Source: Glycomyces tenuis DSM 44171 (lineage in GTDB: Bacteria > Actinomycetota > Actinomycetes > Mycobacteriales > Micromonosporaceae). From it: DNA of 64,000 nt. Within the stretch, counting starts at the first letter, position 1. Each line of letters begins with the position of its first letter. The notes under the pieces were generated by a model, which saw only the letters and a program-made list of their open reading frames with translations, was not told the DNA's origin and did no database searches. Shown piece after piece: positions 44,509 through 54,073 of this stretch. Both the position numbers and the translations under genes were made by a program. The stretch covers positions 124,001 to 188,000 of the forward strand of contig NZ_ATYW01000015.1 in assembly GCF_000427885.1 (NCBI RefSeq), written 5' to 3'.

Positions 44509-44698
44509 GTTTTTCTACCTTTCGATGCGGTAGGCCGAATGTGTCTCTCAGATGAGGTACGCAGCGGCTCTGCCGCCATGACGCTGATCGCGCAGATTTT
44601 TTCGAGTGATTTCTGTGGGTTTCCGGGGCAGGGCACGGGCGCGTACGGTTCGGGCTCAGGTCCGCGAAGACCCCGCGCCCCGATGGGAGACTGTGCGC

Positions 44699-46435
44699 AT
44701 GGCTGAACGAAGAGGCGGGCGACGGCACCGCAGGGCCGAGTCTCGCTCGATTGATGACCATCATTCATATCCACCTCGCCATGACCTGTCTAACGAACTA
44801 ACGGCCCTGGAGGGTGCGAGTTACGGCCGGTACAAATCGTTGCGTGGCAAATGGTGGACAACTGACGCGATACTCCACGTCATAAAAGTCCAATCCGACC
44901 CCTTTGCTCCTCCCAGCAGAGTCGCACTCGCATTCGATTCCGAGCAGGCCGACCTCATCGAGGACTGGTTCGCGACCGAGGCGAGGCGCCGCGCGCTCGC
45001 CGTGCTGCTGGCGAAGCGGTTCCGGGCGGCCTGCCGCACCAAGGACCTCCGGATCGACGCGGGCGGGCAGGAGATCCTGCGCCGGTCCTCGTGCGAGGTC
45101 GGCGCGGACGGATCGGTGGTGTTCCGGCTCGGCGCGCAGTTCCCCGGCCGCGGCAGGCGCATCGACGGCCGCGGAGCGGCCCGGCTGCTGTGCGAGGCGC
45201 TCCCCGACGCCGCCGACGCGGCCTTGAGCGTCGGCGAGGACGAGGCCGCGCGGTGGACGCGATGCGCCGACGACGCCGAGGCGCTGCGCCGGGCCGTCGC
45301 CGAGCGGGGACTGGTCGCGTTCGTCGCCGACGGATCGGAGCTGCCGCGCCGCTCCGGCGTCGACCAGCGCCCCATGGAGGGCGGCGTGCCGTTCACCAGC
45401 CCCGAGTCGATGGCCGTCCGGATCGAGCTGCCGCACGCCGGGACGGTGCGCGGCATGGGCATCGGCCCCGGCGTCACGCTCGTCGTCGGCGGCGGCTTCC
45501 ACGGCAAGTCGACCCTGCTGCGGGCCTTGGAGGCCGGGGTGTGGGACCACATTCCCGGCGACGGGCGCGAGCTGGTCGTCGCCGACCCGTCGGCGGTCAA
45601 GATCCGCGCCGAGGACGGGCGCGCCGCCACCGGCGTCGACGTGCACGCCTTCGTCGACCACCTGCCTTCGGGCGACGACACGCGGCACTTCACCACCGAG
45701 AACGCCTCCGGTTCGACCTCGCAGGCCGCGTCGATCGTCGAGTCGCTCGAGGCGGGCTCGCGTCTGCTGCTCATCGACGAGGACACCGCCGCCACGAACC
45801 TGATGATCCGCGACGCGCGGATGCAGGAGCTGGTCGCCAAGGACCGCGAGCCGCTCACACCGCTGGTGGACCTCATCCGCTCGATGGCCGACGACCACGG
45901 CGTCTCGACGGTGCTCGTCATGGGCGGCTCGGGCGACTACATGGACGTCGCCGACCGGGTGGTGATGATGGACGCCTACCGGCCCGAGGACGTCACCGAG
46001 CGGGCGAAGGCGCTGGCCGCCGAGCCGACCGGCCGCGTCGCCGAGGCCGACGCCTTCACGATGCCCAGGCCGCGCGTGATCGAGCCGGGCTCGGTGTCCT
46101 CCGAGTTCAGGGGCAAGCAGAAGATCCGCGCCGGCGGCACGGACTCGCTCCGCTTCGGCGCGGCCGATGTGGACGTGCGCGCGGTCGAGCAGATCACCGA
46201 CCAGTCGATGACCGTCGGGATCGGCCTGGCCGTCGAGGCGGCGCTGCGCCGCGGGTGGATCGACGGGCGGGCCACGGTCGCCGAGGCGCTGGACCGGTTG
46301 GAGGCGGCGCTCGACGAGGGCGGCACGGCCGAGCTGCTGGAGGTGCGGAATGTGGACCTGGCGGTCCCGAGGCGCCACGAGGTGGCGGCGGCGCTGAACC
46401 GGATGCGCGAACTGAAGGTCCGCCAGAGCGGCTGA
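44699..46435 (+). CDS. ABC-class ATPase of unknown role (PF09818-type, MRB1590-like)
   Basis: 578 residues. An N-terminal domain with LEGASYGRYKSLRGKW is followed by a P-loop GGGFHGKSTLLRAL near residue 267, a long insertion, Walker B SRLLLIDEDTAATNLMIRD, and VSTVLVMGGSGDYMDVADRVVMMD. A C-terminal helical domain follows. These soluble ABC-fold proteins are not transporters; the structurally known relative MRB1590 acts in trypanosome RNA editing, and bacterial roles are unknown. ATG 44699 is used; a GTG at 44693 is also possible. It lies between bldM and groEL. Confidence 0.87.
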   Translation: MAERRGGRRHRRAESRSIDDHHSYPPRHDLSNELTALEGASYGRYKSLRGKWWTTDAILHVIKVQSDPFAPPSRVALAFDSEQADLIEDWFATEARRRALAVLLAKRFRAACRTKDLRIDAGGQEILRRSSCEVGADGSVVFRLGAQFPGRGRRIDGRGAARLLCEALPDAADAALSVGEDEAARWTRCADDAEALRRAVAERGLVAFVADGSELPRRSGVDQRPMEGGVPFTSPESMAVRIELPHAGTVRGMGIGPGVTLVVGGGFHGKSTLLRALEAGVWDHIPGDGRELVVADPSAVKIRAEDGRAATGVDVHAFVDHLPSGDDTRHFTTENASGSTSQAASIVESLEAGSRLLLIDEDTAATNLMIRDARMQELVAKDREPLTPLVDLIRSMADDHGVSTVLVMGGSGDYMDVADRVVMMDAYRPEDVTERAKALAAEPTGRVAEADAFTMPRPRVIEPGSVSSEFRGKQKIRAGGTDSLRFGAADVDVRAVEQITDQSMTVGIGLAVEAALRRGWIDGRATVAEALDRLEAALDEGGTAELLEVRNVDLAVPRRHEVAAALNRMRELKVRQSG

Positions 46436-46512
46436 TGGGAGTGGAAGTGCCCCGAATGCCTTGGGCCGCAAGGATTTCCGGCTTCGAATGCGCGTTCTGG
46501 AAGGGGAATGAA

Positions 46513-46556
46513 AAGTGCCTTCGCGGCTCCGATCCCCAAAGGCCGCGAAGGCACTT
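46513..46556. terminator. Perfect 15-bp hairpin after the ABC-class ATPase gene
   Basis: Arms 46513-46527 and 46542-46556 pair perfectly around a 14-base loop. It is the first of three hairpins between convergent genes. Confidence 0.7.
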
Positions 46557-46570
46557 GAACTCTATCGGGT

Positions 46571-46600
46571 TCCCGACAGTCGCGCGAGGAACTGTCGGGA
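46571..46600. terminator. Second hairpin between convergent genes
   Basis: TCCCGACAGT (46571-46580) and ACTGTCGGGA (46591-46600) form a 10-bp stem with a 10-base loop. Confidence 0.5.
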
Positions 46601-46626
46601 TATTGACACTAGCGGGTCTCGCGAAC

Positions 46627-46662
46627 GGTTGAGGGCCGCCGACGAATCGGCGGCCCTCAACC
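46627..46662. terminator. Terminator after groEL
   Basis: A perfect 16-bp stem (46627-46642 with 46647-46662) with tetraloop CGAA, about 35 bases beyond the groEL stop on the minus strand. It can also act in the other direction. Confidence 0.8.
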
Positions 46663-46698
46663 TTCGTGGACCCGGTTCAGCAGGGCCGGAGGCGTTCG

Positions 46699-48403
<1,705 letters not shown>

Positions 48404-48411
48404 GGGCGTCG

Positions 48412-48711
48412 TTACTGCTCGACGACGGCGAGAACGTCGCGGGACGACAGGACGAGGTACTCCTCGCCGGCGTACTTGACCTCGGTGCCGCCGTACTTGG
48501 AGTAGATGACCACGTCGCCGACGTTGACGTCGACGGGGATGCGGTTGCCCTTGTCGTCGAAGGTGCCCGGACCGACGGCCAGGACGGTGCCCTCCTGGGG
48601 CTTCTCCTTGGCGGTGTCGGGGATGACGATGCCGGAAGCAGTGGTGGTCTCGGCCTCGTTGGCCTGGACGACGATGCGGTCGCCCAGCGGCCGGATAGCA
48701 GCCTTGCTCAC
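48412..48711 (-). CDS. groES: Co-chaperonin GroES
   Basis: 99 residues. Has all Hsp10 signatures: [16 protein letters not shown] at the start, the mobile loop [63 protein letters not shown]. It caps the GroEL ring; groEL follows 72 bases downstream. Two CIRCE elements lie upstream of the start. Confidence 0.97.
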   Translation of the reverse strand: MSKAAIRPLGDRIVVQANEAETTTASGIVIPDTAKEKPQEGTVLAVGPGTFDDKGNRIPVDVNVGDVVIYSKYGGTEVKYAGEEYLVLSSRDVLAVVEQ

Positions 48712-48803
48712 TTGGTCTTCTCCTCAGGTGTCACAGTTGCGATGAACTGCCACGACAGCGCGGGTCTCGTCGTCGCGGGTGCCGAGGCACCGGCCCGTGG
48801 CTA

Positions 48804-48830
48804 CTGGCACTCTCGATGCGAGAGTGCCAA
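48804..48830. promoter_or_regulatory. CIRCE-like element (HrcA operator), proximal
   Basis: CTGGCACTC-N9-GAGTGCCAA. Nine-base arms with the canonical 9-base spacer; it departs from TTAGCACTC-N9-GAGTGCTAA at a few outer bases. Confidence 0.85.
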
Positions 48831-48844
48831 GCCGATGCTAACAC

Positions 48845-48871
48845 TTAGCAATCGCGGTCTGCGAGTGCTAA
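48845..48871. promoter_or_regulatory. CIRCE element (HrcA operator), distal
   Basis: TTAGCAATC-N9-GAGTGCTAA. One mismatch in one arm relative to the consensus; centred 41 bp from the proximal element. Both lie upstream of groES. Confidence 0.9.
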
Positions 48872-48932
48872 GGCGGATGATGATTCGCGCAGGTGGGGGC
48901 GTCAATGCGGCTGGGCGAAATCATGGGGGATC

Positions 48933-50099
48933 ATGGGTGGCGTGGACACCGGACTGCTCGCCGCATTGCGCACCGACCCCGAATTGCAGCGGAGGGCGGC
49001 CGAGGCCTTGGAGGCCGAGGGTGACCGGGCGGCGCTGGCGCTGCGGAAGGACGGGACCGGCCCGGAGCTCGCGGCGGCGGCGCTGACGCTGGCGGACCTG
49101 CGGCGGGGCGCGCGGGCGAAGTTCGGCGAGCGGGCCGCTCGGATGTACTTCACGCGGGCGGGCCTGGAGCAGGCGACGCGGTGGCCGGTGGCGGCGCGCA
49201 GGGCCGCGAGGTTCGCGGAAGGCGCGGGCGAGGTGACCGACCTGTGCTGCGGGATCGGGACGGACGCGCTGGCGTTCGCCGAGGCGGGCCTGGAGGTCGA
49301 GGCGGTCGACGCCGACGAGGCGACGGCCGAGGTGGCGAGGGCGAACGCCGAGGCGCTGGGCCTGGACGTGCGGGTGCGGGTCGGGGACGCCCTGGAGGTC
49401 GGTCTCGGTGAGGCGGTGTTCGCGGACCCGGCGAGGCGGAGCACGGCAGGGCGGTCGTTCGATCCGGCGGCATACTCGCCGCCGCTGGACGGGCTGCTGG
49501 AGCGGCTGGAAGGCGCGCGGTTCGCGGCGGTGAAGCTGGGCCCGGGGATCGGGCACGAGTGGGTGGACCGGGAGGGCGCCGAGGCGGAGTGGGTCTCGGT
49601 GGACCGGGACGTGGTCGAGGCGTGCCTGTGGCTGGGCGAGGCTGCGGAGGTCAGGCGAAGGGCGAGCGTGCGCAGGGACGGCGCGTGGCACGAGATGACC
49701 GGCACGGGTCGGGCGCGGGCCGAGACCGGCGAGGTCGCGGCGTACCTGTACGAGCCGGACGGAGCGGTGATCAGGGCGGGCCTGGTGGCCGAGCTGGCGG
49801 AGGGGCTGGAGGCGCACACGGGCCACGAGGACATCGCCTACCTGTACGCCGACGAATTGCGGGCGACGCCGTTCGCGAGGGCGTGGAAGGTCGAGGAGGT
49901 CTGGCCGCTCAATCCGAAGAAGCTGCGGGGACTGCTGGCGGAGCGGAGGATCGGCAGGCTGACGATCAAGCAGAGGGGGACGGGAATCGTCCCGGCGGAC
50001 TTGAGGAAGCAGTTGAAGCTGAAGGGCCCGAACGAGGCGACCCTGGTGGCGACCAGGTTGGGCGAGCGCCACGTGGCGGTCCTCTGTCAAGAGACCTGA
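48933..50099 (+). CDS. SAM-dependent methyltransferase with THUMP-like C-terminus
   Basis: 388 residues. A helical N-terminus is followed by a class I methyltransferase fold with motif I VTDLCCGIGTDALAFA near residue 100, acidic loop EAVDADEATAEVARAN, and a motif IV-like FADPARR. The C-terminal ~100 residues form the THUMP-like domain (WPLNPKKLRGLLAERRIGRLTIKQRG). Relatives are thought to act on RNA, but no substrate is known. It is divergent from groES. ATG 48933 and GTG 48942 are both possible starts. Confidence 0.87.
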   Translation: MGGVDTGLLAALRTDPELQRRAAEALEAEGDRAALALRKDGTGPELAAAALTLADLRRGARAKFGERAARMYFTRAGLEQATRWPVAARRAARFAEGAGEVTDLCCGIGTDALAFAEAGLEVEAVDADEATAEVARANAEALGLDVRVRVGDALEVGLGEAVFADPARRSTAGRSFDPAAYSPPLDGLLERLEGARFAAVKLGPGIGHEWVDREGAEAEWVSVDRDVVEACLWLGEAAEVRRRASVRRDGAWHEMTGTGRARAETGEVAAYLYEPDGAVIRAGLVAELAEGLEAHTGHEDIAYLYADELRATPFARAWKVEEVWPLNPKKLRGLLAERRIGRLTIKQRGTGIVPADLRKQLKLKGPNEATLVATRLGERHVAVLCQET

Positions 50100-50106
50100 C
50101 AGGCGC

Positions 50107-50424
50107 TCAGCAGTACAGCGCCTTGCGCGCCTCCGCCAGCTCCTCCGCGCTGAACTCGCCGTGCTTCGCCACATGAGCATCGAGCAGTTCCCGCAGGGAT
50201 GCCGTGCCCCGGTTCTCCCCCTGCGCGAGCTGGTGACGCCGGTCCTCGATACGGACGGCGATCTCACTGCTCGGCACATCGAGCATCATCGAGACCGCTT
50301 CACGAGCCATCTCCTCGACTTCGACCAGGTCGCGCCCCTGCGTGAAGACGCGCCCGGCACTTCCGGGATCTCCATGCGGCCGTCCTCTGCTCGGAGATTT
50401 AGGCAATCTGCAAACGCTGATCAT
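50107..50424 (-). pseudogene. Chimeric HicB-like remnant fused to an RHH-antitoxin tail
   Basis: Its first part repeats the centre of the intact hicB upstream (VFTQGRDLVEVEEMAREA ... MLDVPSSEIAVRIED). It then continues into LRELLDAHVAKHGEFSAEE and ARKALY, which matches the tail of the RHH gene at 50907-51239 (15 of 28 residues identical). There is no well-placed start: ATG 50424 lies inside the end of hicB and ATG 50310 would remove most of the HicB part. It looks like a recombination product and may be inactive, although the frame is open. Confidence 0.5.
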
Positions 50425-50530
50425 CGATGCGAATGGCGATCTCACCGATCGGCACATCGAGCATCATCGAGATCGCTTCACGAGCCATCTCCTCGACTTC
50501 GACCAGATCACGCCCTTGAGTGAAAACGCC
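50257..50530. repeat. Direct duplication of a ~95-bp hicB segment
   Basis: Copy A at 50257-50352 and copy B at 50435-50530, offset by 178 bp, are about 91% identical. Copy B is inside intact hicB; copy A is inside the chimeric remnant. Confidence 0.85.
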
Positions 50531-50602
50531 TGGGACCTCTGGCACCTCCACGGGGAACCACTCACCATCACGCGGTCCCACGATCGCGGTATAAGCCTTC
50601 AC
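50399..50602 (-). CDS. hicB: HicB-type antitoxin
   Basis: 67 residues, a compact HicB: YTAIVGPRDGEWFPVEVPEVPGVFTQG is the partial RNase H-like fold and DLVEVEEMAREAISMMLDV the following helix. It lacks a C-terminal DNA-binding domain, as short HicB proteins do. GTG 50602 begins one base after the hicA stop, with GGGAG six bases upstream. It should neutralise the HicA toxin. Confidence 0.85.
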   Translation of the reverse strand: MKAYTAIVGPRDGEWFPVEVPEVPGVFTQGRDLVEVEEMAREAISMMLDVPIGEIAIRIDDQRLQIA

Positions 50603-50603
50603 G

Positions 50604-50795
50604 CTAGGCTCCCTTCGCCGTCCGGATGATGCCACGAGCGGTGTGCTCTGGTATTTCACGATGCCGTGGCACGATAAGTCTTGTGCACCGTATCTCGTAG
50701 TGGTCATGATTGCCGCCATGCCTGACAAACTCCAGCGTAGCGCTCTTTTCCCTGGCTATCGCTCGGAGTTCATCGAGCAGTTGCTTCTGCTTCAC
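50604..50795 (-). CDS. hicA: HicA-type mRNA interferase toxin
   Basis: 63 residues with the dsRBD-like HicA fold: KQLLDELRAIAREKSATLEFVRHGGNHDHYEI contains the catalytic His in GGNHDHY, followed by IVPRHREIPEHTARGIIRTAKGA, the typical ending. HicA cleaves mRNA when free of HicB. It starts at GTG 50795, and hicB follows at once, the usual toxin-first hic order. Confidence 0.87.
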   Translation of the reverse strand: MKQKQLLDELRAIAREKSATLEFVRHGGNHDHYEIRCTRLIVPRHREIPEHTARGIIRTAKGA

Positions 50796-50906
50796 GGATC
50801 CTGCTTCCTCGTCCTCGGAGTGCGCACCATCCGCTAGAACGAAGAAGATCCGGGTCTGGAAACGGCCTTGTCGTGTTTACGACACAAGTTGGGGTCGCCG
50901 GGAAGC

Positions 50907-51239
50907 TCACGAGTTTTCCTGGCCGGATTCCGATCGATACAGCACTTCACGCGCCTTCGTCATCTTCCCACCGTTGAACTCACCATGGCGCTCGATGTGC
51001 CCGTCGAGCAGCTCCCGTAGGCCCTCGCGGCTCCAGTCATGACCGTTCGGTGCGCTCGATGCCGAGATCTGGTCAGTGAACTCGAGGAACTCCGAGAGTG
51101 CCTGTCTCGTGGCGTTTTCACCCGCAAGCCCGGCAAGGTGGTCACGAACCAGGGCTTCGACAGTCGTCTCAAGCCTCACCGCCCGCATGCGCACACGCTC
51201 CAACAGCTCATCATCGACCGTCAGTGTTAGTTTCGCCAT
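50907..51239 (-). CDS. Ribbon-helix-helix antitoxin-like protein
   Basis: 110 residues. The first ~45 (KLTLTVDDELLERVRMRAVRLETTVEALVRDHL) form a ribbon-helix-helix DNA-binding motif; the rest ends in the same LRELLDGHIERHGEF tail as the chimeric gene at 50107. It looks like an antitoxin, but no toxin follows: the next gene on this strand is hicA, 111 bases away. Its start overlaps the end of the RidA gene by 29 bases. Confidence 0.78.
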   Translation of the reverse strand: MAKLTLTVDDELLERVRMRAVRLETTVEALVRDHLAGLAGENATRQALSEFLEFTDQISASSAPNGHDWSREGLRELLDGHIERHGEFNGGKMTKAREVLYRSESGQENS

Positions 51240-51660
51240 AGTTTCCCCGTCCGTGCGTCTCTAAATTTGCATCTGGGAGGCGGGCGGTGAGGTCGAGTTC
51301 TACCAACTGCCCCGGGTACCCGAGGGCCGTCACGCCGACGACCGTGCTCGCCGCCTTGAAGGCCGGGCCCAGTTCCGCGTGCTCGGCGAAGCGGTGCCAG
51401 GCGCCTCCGACCGTCCCACTGTCGGCGCTCACCACGTAGACCACCGAGCGGACCACGTCCTCCGGTTTCGCGCCGACCGAAGCCAGCGCCGCCAGGGCGT
51501 TCCTCGCCACCTGGTCGATCTGGCGGTCCAGGTCGCCCGCGCCGACGACCTTCTCCTCCGCGTCGACCGGGCACTGCCCGGCCAGGTAGGCGATGCGGCC
51601 CGGCTCGGCGATCGTCACGTGCTCGTATCCGCCGGTGGGATGCAGTTCATTGGCTGACAT
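51211..51660 (-). CDS. RidA-family protein
   Basis: 149 residues of the YjgF/YER057c/UK114 fold: GRIAYLAGQCPVDAE, RQIDQVARNALAALASVGAKPEDVVRSVVYV, and the substrate loop FKAASTVVGVTALGYPGQLVELDLTA. The usual catalytic Arg (normally in RSxxxV) is not evident; the position reads AASTVVGV. RidA relatives hydrolyse reactive enamine/imine intermediates, but subfamilies without the Arg have other or unknown roles. It overlaps the RHH gene downstream. Confidence 0.85.
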   Translation of the reverse strand: MSANELHPTGGYEHVTIAEPGRIAYLAGQCPVDAEEKVVGAGDLDRQIDQVARNALAALASVGAKPEDVVRSVVYVVSADSGTVGGAWHRFAEHAELGPAFKAASTVVGVTALGYPGQLVELDLTARLPDANLETHGRGNYGETNTDGR

Positions 51661-51725
51661 GGCGCGAGGCTAACGGCTCGGCGGCCGCTGCGGCAACAGG
51701 AATTCGGGGTCGCCCACTTCATTCC

Positions 51726-51772
51726 TGACAGTGTCAAGTTTCGGCGCTAGCCTTTGACTTGACACTGTCAAG
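51726..51772. promoter_or_regulatory. Two palindromic TetR-type operators at doxX
   Basis: TGACAGTGTCA (51726-51736) and the perfect 15-bp palindrome CTTGACACTGTCAAG (51758-51772), centres 34 bp apart. The first overlaps a candidate -35 (CTGACA) with TAGCCT 17 bases on. No cognate regulator lies nearby. Confidence 0.75.
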
Positions 51773-51789
51773 ATTAAAGGAGATCCCTC

Positions 51790-52230
51790 ATGGCACCGCT
51801 CATCGCACTGCTCGTCGGGACCGCCGCCGCGCGGCTCGCCGGGTTCTTCGGGCTGGAGCACTTCGACGCCTGGCCCGTCTCGGTCGCGGTCGGCGTCTTC
51901 TGCATGTTCACGCTCACCGGCATCGTCCACTTCGTGCCCTCGTTCCGGGCGTGGATGATCGAGATGATCCCGCCGAAGCTGCCCGCCCCCGCGCTGCTCG
52001 TCACCGTCAGCGGCGTCCTCGAACTCGCGGGCGCCGTCGGCGTCTTGATACCGGCCACGCGCACCGCCGCCGGGATCGGCCTCGCGCTGCTGCTGGTCGC
52101 GATGTTCCCCGCGAACGTCTCCGCCGCCCGCCGAGGCGTCCTCATACAGGGCAGGCCGCCGACGCCGGTGCCGCTGCGCGCCGCCGAGCAGGCCCTCTAC
52201 ATCGCAGCCGCTCTGGTCGCGGCGCTCTAG
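51790..52230 (+). CDS. DoxX-family membrane protein
   Basis: 146 residues with four membrane helices (starting LIALLVGTAAARLAGFFGL, then VAVGVFCMFTLTGIVHFV, LLVTVSGVLELAGAVGVLI, GIGLALLLVAMFPANV). DoxX-like proteins are linked to membrane-associated redox or thiol-stress systems. ATG 51790 has AAGGAG eight bases upstream. The gene has its own operator pair and ends inside the left arm of a 180-bp palindromic element. Confidence 0.87.
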   Translation: MAPLIALLVGTAAARLAGFFGLEHFDAWPVSVAVGVFCMFTLTGIVHFVPSFRAWMIEMIPPKLPAPALLVTVSGVLELAGAVGVLIPATRTAAGIGLALLLVAMFPANVSAARRGVLIQGRPPTPVPLRAAEQALYIAAALVAAL

Positions 52231-52400
52231 GGCCTGTCTTGTGAATCAGGGCGAGGCGGTATCCGAGTCCGTTTGTTCGCTCGCAAGGCGGAGGGGCGCC
52301 CAGATCCCGGTGTTGGATCTGGGCGCCCCGACAACGCAGCGAGCGGGCAAACGGGCCGGATAACGCCCGGTCTGATTCACAAGACAGGCCCTAGAGCGCC
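52221..52400. mobile_element. 180-bp palindromic MITE-like element
   Basis: Perfect 29-bp terminal inverted repeats (52221-52249 and 52372-52400) contain CTAGGGCCTGTCTTGTGAAT. The inside is also largely self-complementary: TATCCG, CCGTTTG and CGCTCGC recur in inverted order, with a central 15-bp hairpin around GGGGCGCCCAGATCC. It encodes no protein. The arms contain the stop codons of doxX and purE. It resembles a non-autonomous insertion element or an unusually large bidirectional terminator. Confidence 0.75.
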
Positions 52401-52915
52401 GGGTGGGCGAGCTTGTACCGCAGGTTCGCGTCCTTCTCGGACACCATCCGCTCCAGGTCCACCTGGTAGTTCGACATCCGCTCCCGCAGCGCCTCGTCCG
52501 AGGCGGCGAGGATGCGCACCGCCAAGAGCCCCGCGTTCCTCGCGCCGCCGATCGAGACGGTGGCGACGGGCACTCCGGCGGGCATCTGGACGACCGACAG
52601 CAGCGAGTCCATCCCGTCGAGGTGCTTCAGCGGCACCGGCACCCCGATCACCGGCAGCGGCGTCGCCGAGGCGACCATGCCCGGCAGGTGCGCGGCCCCG
52701 CCGGCCCCGGCGATGACCACCTGGAGGCCCCGCGAAGCGGCCGAGTCCGCATAGGACAGCATGGCGTGGGGAGTCCGGTGCGCGGAGACGACGCGGACCT
52801 CGAAGGGGATGTCGAACTCCGCGAGCGCCTCCGCGGCGCCCTCCATCGTCGGCCAGTCCGAATCGGACCCCATGATGACGCCGACGCGGGCGCGTGCTTG
52901 CTCAGCCATGTCCAC
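52391..52915 (-). CDS. purE: N5-carboxyaminoimidazole ribonucleotide mutase
   Basis: 174 residues. The signature [21 protein letters not shown] is near residue 11; the [13 protein letters not shown] loop and [26 protein letters not shown] with the catalytic His follow. It converts N5-CAIR to CAIR in purine synthesis, acting on the product of PurK encoded just upstream. The final codons GCG CTC TAG lie in the right arm of the palindromic element. Confidence 0.96.
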   Translation of the reverse strand: MDMAEQARARVGVIMGSDSDWPTMEGAAEALAEFDIPFEVRVVSAHRTPHAMLSYADSAASRGLQVVIAGAGGAAHLPGMVASATPLPVIGVPVPLKHLDGMDSLLSVVQMPAGVPVATVSIGGARNAGLLAVRILAASDEALRERMSNYQVDLERMVSEKDANLRYKLAHPAL

Positions 52916-52918
52916 AGC

Positions 52919-54052
52919 CTACTCACCGTCTTGCAGCCACCTGGCGGCTCGTGCCGCCCGGGCCCGCAGCTCGTCCACGTCCTCGCCGCACACCGTCACG
53001 TGCCCGATCTTGCGGCCCGGCCGGACGGCCTTGCCGTACAGGTGGACATGCGCGCCCGGGTCGTCGGCGAGGAGGTGCTGGAGCCGCTCGTCCAGGCGCG
53101 GGCCGCCGGGCTCGCCGCCGAGGACGTTGGCCATCACCGTGACCGGCGCGGCGAGCTCGGCCGAGCCGAGCGGGTAGTCGAGCACCGCCCGCAGGTGCTG
53201 CTCGAACTGGCTGGTCACGGCCCCTTCGATCGTCCAATGCCCGGAGTTGTGCGCGCGCATCGCCAGCTCGTTGACGAACAGGCCCTCGGCGGTCTGGAAC
53301 AGCTCCACGGCGAGCATCCCGCACACGCCGAGTTCCTCGGCGACGGTTCGCGCGATCCCCGCGGCCGCCTCGGCGGTCTCCTCGTCGAGGTTCGCGGCCG
53401 GGGCGATGACCTCGGTGCAGATCCCCTCGCGCTGGACGGTCTCGACGACGGGGTAGACGGCGGTCTCACCGCGCGGCGAGCGCGCCACCTGGACGGCCAG
53501 CTCCCGCTGGAGCGGCATGAGCTCCTCGGCGATGAGGCGGATCCCGGAGGCGAGGACGGCCTGGGCGTCGCCGGGCCGCTCGACGACCCACACGCCCTTG
53601 CCGTCGTAGCCGCCGGTGGCGGCCTTGAGCACGCACGGCAGGCCGAACGATTCGACGTCGGCGATGGAGTCGACCGGCCGCCACCGCGGCTGCGGGAGGC
53701 CGAGCGCGCCGATGCGCTCGCGCATGGCCTGCTTGTCCTGGGCGTACACGAGCGCCTCGGGCCGGGGCTGGACGTCGACGCCGTCCTCGACGAGGGCCCG
53801 CAGCGCCTTCTGCGGGACGTGCTCGTGGTCGAAGGTGACGACGGTGGCGCCCGAGGCGAAGTCGCGCAGGTCGTCGAGCTCGCGGTAGTCGCCGATCCTG
53901 ACGTCGGCGGCGACCGCGGCGGCGCTCTCGGCGGGGTCGGCGGCCAGCACGCGCAGGCTCTGCCCCAAGGCGATCGCCGCCTGGTGGGTCATGCGGGCGA
54001 GCTGTCCGGCGCCGATCACGCCTACGGTCGGAAGTTGGGTCGAGGCATCCAC
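52919..54052 (-). CDS. purK: N5-carboxyaminoimidazole ribonucleotide synthase
   Basis: 377 residues of the ATP-grasp superfamily. The N-terminal Rossmann part reads VGVIGAGQLARMTHQAAIALG; the ATP-grasp core has ATGGYDGKGVWVV, and the metal-binding end is VNELAMRAHNSGHWTIEGA. It carboxylates AIR with ATP and bicarbonate. It is the first gene of the purK-purE operon, three bases from purE. Confidence 0.95.
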   Translation of the reverse strand: MDASTQLPTVGVIGAGQLARMTHQAAIALGQSLRVLAADPAESAAAVAADVRIGDYRELDDLRDFASGATVVTFDHEHVPQKALRALVEDGVDVQPRPEALVYAQDKQAMRERIGALGLPQPRWRPVDSIADVESFGLPCVLKAATGGYDGKGVWVVERPGDAQAVLASGIRLIAEELMPLQRELAVQVARSPRGETAVYPVVETVQREGICTEVIAPAANLDEETAEAAAGIARTVAEELGVCGMLAVELFQTAEGLFVNELAMRAHNSGHWTIEGAVTSQFEQHLRAVLDYPLGSAELAAPVTVMANVLGGEPGGPRLDERLQHLLADDPGAHVHLYGKAVRPGRKIGHVTVCGEDVDELRARAARAARWLQDGE

Positions 54053-54073
54053 GGCCCGAGCCTAACGCGGCCC

